DNA from: JABIRQ01 sp963583595 | GTDB taxonomy: Bacteria; Pseudomonadota; Alphaproteobacteria; CADEGL01 | Direction of reading: 5' to 3' | Length of the DNA stretch: 8,031 bases | Assembly (NCBI GenBank): GCA_963583595.1 | Contig: CAUZWC010000140.1 | Span: forward strand, 1 to 8,031 | Shown here: positions 4,890 to 8,031 of the stretch, one piece after another | Numbering within the stretch: position 1 is the first letter of the stretch | Layout: each line of letters starts with the position of its first letter | Program-made: the position numbers and the translations under genes | Notes under the pieces: generated by a model | Seen by the model: the letters and a program-made list of their open reading frames with translations, nothing else | What the model was told of the DNA's origin: nothing | The model's database searches: none

Positions 4890-6686
4890 CACCGCTACCG
4901 TACCCATAACTGCAACGGCCTGGGCAAAGCCCATGTCGGCGAGACCGTCCGCCTGTCCGGCTGGGTCCATCGCAAGCGCGACCACGGGCAGCTCCTCTTC
5001 GTCGATCTGCGCGACCATTTCGGCATCACCCAATGCGTGATCGATGTCGGCAGCCCGCTCTTCGCCCAGGCCGACGGCTTGCGCAACGAAAGCGTGATCC
5101 GCATCGAAGGCCCGGTCGTCGCCCGCTCCGCCGAGACGATCAACGACGGCCTCGCCACCGGCCGGATCGAAGTCCGCATTGCCGATCTCGAAGTGCTTTC
5201 CGCGGCCGAGACCCTGCCTTTCCCCGTCAACAGCGATGCCGACTATCCCGAGGATATGCGGCTGCGATACCGCTTCCTCGATCTGCGGCGCGAGCAGAAC
5301 CACCGCAACATCATTCTGCGCGCCAAGATTGTCGACAGCATCCGCAAACGCATGGTCGAGCAGAGCTTCCAGGAGTTCCAGACCCCGATCCTGACCGCGA
5401 CCTCGCCCGAGGGCGCGCGCGACTTCCTGGTGCCCAGCCGCCTGCATCCGGGCAAGTTCTATGCCCTGCCCCAAGCCCCGCAGCAGTTCAAACAGCTCAT
5501 CATGTGCTCGGGCTTCGACCGCTATTTCCAGATTGCGCCCTGCTTCCGCGACGAGGACAGCCGCGCCGACCGGTCGCCGGGCGAGTTCTATCAGCTCGAC
5601 CTCGAGATGGCCTTCGTCGAGGAAAACGACGTGCTGACGGCGATCGAGCCCGTCCTGCACGGCGTCTACGAGGAATTCTCCGACGCCGCCATCACCCCGA
5701 TGCCCTGGCCCCGAATTCCCTACGCCGAATCCATGCTGAAATACGGCAACGACAAGCCGGACCTGCGCAACCCGCTGATCATTTCTGACGTGACCGAGGC
5801 CTTCCGCGGCTCCGATTTCAAGGTCTTCGCCGGCCAGATCGAAAAGGGCGCGGTTGTGCGCGCCGTGCCTGCGCCGAAGGTGCAGGACCGGCCGCGGTCC
5901 TTCTTCGACAAGACGAACGACTGGGCGCGCGATCAGGGCGCACCGGGCATGGGCTGGATCGTCTTCGAGAATGGTGGCGGGCGCGGCCCGATCGCCAAAA
6001 ATCTGAGCGACGAGCGCCTGACCCTGCTGAAGGAATTGGCGGGAGTCGGCGAAGGCGATGCCCTGTTCTTCGCCTGCGACCGCGAGGGCGGCGCCGCGCG
6101 GTTAGCCGGCCAGGCTCGCGACAAGGTGGGCCGCGATCTCGATCTGCTTGAGAAGGACGCCTTCCGCTTCTGCTGGGTCGTCGACTATCCGATGTACGAG
6201 ATGGACGAGGAACACGGCAAGATCGACTTCAGCCACAACCCCTTTTCCATGCCCCAGGGCGGCCTCGACTCCCTGGAGAACAAGGACCCGCTCGACATCC
6301 TGGCCCATCAATACGACGTGGTGTGCAACGGGGTCGAACTGGGCAGCGGCGCGATCCGGAACCATCTACCGGACGTCATGGTCAAGGCTTTCGGGATCGT
6401 TGGCTATGGCCGCGAGACGGTGGAGAACAGCTTCCCCGCCCTGCTCAACGCCTTCAAATACGGCGCGCCGCCCCATGGCGGTCTGGCTCCGGGCATCGAC
6501 CGCATGGTGATGCAGATCGCCGATCTGCCGAATATCCGTGAAGGCATTCTCTTCCCTATGAACCAGCGGGCCGAGGATCTGATGATGGGCGCGCCGGCGG
6601 TGCCGGACGCCAAGCAGCTCGAGGAGCTGCATATCCGCGTCCATCTGCCGCCGGAACTGCTTGAAACGCCCCCGACGAAGGCCTAG
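4887..6686 (+). CDS. aspS: Aspartyl-tRNA synthetase
   Basis: This class II aminoacyl-tRNA synthetase (599 residues, normal for the bacterial type) charges tRNA-Asp in the cytoplasm. Residues 1-110 form the anticodon-binding OB fold (VRLSGWVHRKRDHG at 21-34). The catalytic core has QAPQQFKQLIM (196-206) and motif 2, FRDEDSRADRSPGEFYQLDLE (220-240). The bacterial GAD insertion lies roughly at 300-430, then FSHNPFSMPQGG (448-459). Motif 3 is PHGGLAPGIDRMVM (529-542) with NIREGILFPMNQ (549-560). The start is TTG at 4887, set by homology and a GGGGG ribosome binding site. H33 occupies the position where discriminating enzymes such as that of E. coli have leucine; histidine there is the published marker of non-discriminating AspRS, which also charges tRNA-Asn for GatCAB. 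No lesion is seen. It converges with the deacylase gene, leaving 12 bases between stops. Confidence 0.97.
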   Translation: MHRYRTHNCNGLGKAHVGETVRLSGWVHRKRDHGQLLFVDLRDHFGITQCVIDVGSPLFAQADGLRNESVIRIEGPVVARSAETINDGLATGRIEVRIADLEVLSAAETLPFPVNSDADYPEDMRLRYRFLDLRREQNHRNIILRAKIVDSIRKRMVEQSFQEFQTPILTATSPEGARDFLVPSRLHPGKFYALPQAPQQFKQLIMCSGFDRYFQIAPCFRDEDSRADRSPGEFYQLDLEMAFVEENDVLTAIEPVLHGVYEEFSDAAITPMPWPRIPYAESMLKYGNDKPDLRNPLIISDVTEAFRGSDFKVFAGQIEKGAVVRAVPAPKVQDRPRSFFDKTNDWARDQGAPGMGWIVFENGGGRGPIAKNLSDERLTLLKELAGVGEGDALFFACDREGGAARLAGQARDKVGRDLDLLEKDAFRFCWVVDYPMYEMDEEHGKIDFSHNPFSMPQGGLDSLENKDPLDILAHQYDVVCNGVELGSGAIRNHLPDVMVKAFGIVGYGRETVENSFPALLNAFKYGAPPHGGLAPGIDRMVMQIADLPNIREGILFPMNQRAEDLMMGAPAVPDAKQLEELHIRVHLPPELLETPPTKA

Positions 6687-6698
6687 CCGAAGACCCGG

Positions 6699-8031
6699 TC
6701 AGGCGGCGGCCGGGCGGTTCAGATCGCCGCGCCGCAGGGCGCGGCCCGGCCGGTCGCCCGTATGCGCCCCGTCTCGCCAGACGGCCCGCCCGTTCACCAT
6801 GACCAAGGCGATCCCCTCGGCCTGGCGTTTGGGATCGTCGAAGGTCGCCTTGTCGAGAATCGTATCGGCATCGAACAGGACGAGATCCGCATAGGCGCCC
6901 TTCCGCACCATGCCTCGATCCTTGAGGCCGAAGCGCTCGGCCGGATAGGCGGTCATCCGACGCACCGCCTCCTCCAACTCGAAGAGGCCCAGATCACGGC
7001 AGTAATGGCCGAGCACGCGGGGAAAGGTGCCCCAGAGCCGCGGATGGGGATGGGTGTCGTTGGGCAGGCCGTCCGAGCCGATCATCGCCCGGGGATGGGA
7101 CAGGATGCCCCGCACATCCTCTTCGTCCATGGAGAAATAGATCGCGCCGGCGGGTTGCAGACGATCGATCGCCTCATCGACAGAGCAACCGAGTTCGGCC
7201 GCGACGTCTTCCAGGTCCCGGCCCTGGGCCGAAGGCATGGGCACCGACCAGGCCACCATGATGCGCTGGGCCTTGGCGCAGAACTCCCGCAACAGCACGG
7301 TCGAGGACGCGGTGTAGGGATAAACATCCAGGGCGACCGGCTGATGGCGGGCCGCCGCGTCGATATGGCGCAAGGTCTCCGGGCTGCGCCCGAAATTCTT
7401 GATGCCATGGACCTTGTGATGGGAGATGACGACGGGCGCCCCCGTCTCGCGCCCGATCAGGAAGGATTCGTCCAGCGCTTCCATCACATGCTCGCCCTCG
7501 TCCCGCATATGGGTGCAGTAGAGCGCCCCGAGTTCGGTGAGGGCCCTAGCGATGCCGATGATTTCCTCGGTCGGCGCGGCCGCAGCCGGCGGATAGTTCA
7601 GCCCTGTGCTGAAACCCACGGAGCCCGCCTCCAGGGATTCGGCCAGGCGGTCGCGCATGGCCGCGACTTCCGCCTCGGTCGCCGGGCGGTCCAGCCTGTC
7701 CATGACCCCGACCCGCAGGGTCGAATGGCCCGTCAGGCAGGCGGCGTTCAACGAGGCAGGATCCTTGTCCAGCCCGTCCAAGAAATCGACGAAGCTGCCG
7801 AAACGCCATTGGCCGTCGCCGGCGACGAGGTCGAGCGGCGGCGGCGGGCGGCCCTCGATCGCCAGGGGAGCCAGGCTCACCCCGCAATTGCCGACGACCA
7901 CCGTCGTGACGCCCTGGCTGACCTTGGGCGTCATCTCCGGCGTGTTCAGCAGGGCATAATCGTCATGGGTATGAACGTCGATAAACCCCGGCGCGAGAAC
8001 GAGGTCCGCAGCGTTGACAGTCTGGCCTGCG
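6699..8031 (-). CDS. N-acyl-D-amino-acid deacylase (D-aminoacylase), N-terminus outside window
   Basis: About 443 C-terminal residues are visible, open to the window edge; full enzymes are about 480-500, so only the first few dozen are missing. The family belongs to the amidohydrolase superfamily and hydrolyses N-acyl-D-amino acids to D-amino acid and carboxylate. All expected metal ligands are present: the HTHDD motif (codons 7971-7973 and 7965-7967), the cysteine of VVVGNCG (7884-7886), the histidines of CTHMRDE and ISHHKVHG, and the aspartate of MIGSDGLP. Counted from the Met at 7934 these are C17, H142, H172 and D288; their spacing matches C96, H220, H250 and D366 of the Alcaligenes enzyme within one residue. 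The C-terminus carries KGAYADLVLFDADTI and VMVNGRAVWRDG, the usual closing of the beta-sandwich. That Met at 7934 is internal, because homology continues upstream (APGFIDVHTHDDYALLN). Acyl-group and amino-acid preference cannot be read. It may belong functionally with the deacylase/racemase genes beyond aspS. Confidence 0.92.
   Translation of the reverse strand, partial: AGQTVNAADLVLAPGFIDVHTHDDYALLNTPEMTPKVSQGVTTVVVGNCGVSLAPLAIEGRPPPPLDLVAGDGQWRFGSFVDFLDGLDKDPASLNAACLTGHSTLRVGVMDRLDRPATEAEVAAMRDRLAESLEAGSVGFSTGLNYPPAAAAPTEEIIGIARALTELGALYCTHMRDEGEHVMEALDESFLIGRETGAPVVISHHKVHGIKNFGRSPETLRHIDAAARHQPVALDVYPYTASSTVLLREFCAKAQRIMVAWSVPMPSAQGRDLEDVAAELGCSVDEAIDRLQPAGAIYFSMDEEDVRGILSHPRAMIGSDGLPNDTHPHPRLWGTFPRVLGHYCRDLGLFELEEAVRRMTAYPAERFGLKDRGMVRKGAYADLVLFDADTILDKATFDDPKRQAEGIALVMVNGRAVWRDGAHTGDRPGRALRRGDLNRPAAA

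Noticed and set aside
4854..5660. 268-codon minus-strand frame within aspS
   Set aside because: Antisense to the conserved AspRS N-terminal and catalytic regions; no recognisable domain.

Overview
The window is GC-rich, gene-dense bacterial DNA. The PAS-domain sensor type, the AspRS type and the gene families all suggest an alphaproteobacterium, probably of the Rhodospirillales or a close group. This assignment rests on remembered family resemblance, not on a search. I see no tRNA, rRNA, CRISPR array, insertion sequence or phage gene.

Layout. (1) Positions 1-634 (+) hold the decayed front part of a membrane-anchored PAS sensor protein (kinase or cyclase), with a stop inside the transmembrane helix and an internal deletion. 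(2) Positions 688-2056 (-) are a tight two-gene operon: an Asp/Glu/hydantoin racemase-family protein, then, 4 bases later, a UbiX-type flavin prenyltransferase. (3) After a divergent intergenic region that carries a perfect 8-bp inverted repeat, positions 2203-4052 (+) are a second two-gene operon: a zinc deacylase of the AstE/AspA family, closest by eye to DoeB/EutE of ectoine breakdown, and an EutA/maleate isomerase-like protein with two catalytic cysteines. (4) Positions 4038-4696 (-) are a pseudogene of a putative 2-oxoglutarate/Fe(II) oxygenase, with two in-frame stops and one frameshift. (5) Positions 4887-6686 (+) are a complete aspS starting at TTG. (6) Positions 6699-8031 (-) are most of an N-acyl-D-amino-acid deacylase whose N-terminus lies beyond the window.

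How the genes may work together. The catabolic part contains two Cys/Cys racemase-superfamily proteins, an N-acyl-L-amino-acid-type zinc deacylase and, across aspS, an N-acyl-D-amino-acid deacylase. This suggests use of an N-acylated amino acid or ectoine-like compound, possibly with stereochemical interconversion. The rest of the ectoine pathway (EutB, EutC, EutD/DoeA) is not in the window, and the UbiX has no UbiD partner here, so substrate and pathway remain open. AspS is a housekeeping gene; one specificity residue suggests that it may be the non-discriminating kind.

I did not find a convincing, entirely new system. The most interesting features are the divergent racemase-UbiX / deacylase-EutA cluster and two well-resolved gene-decay cases.
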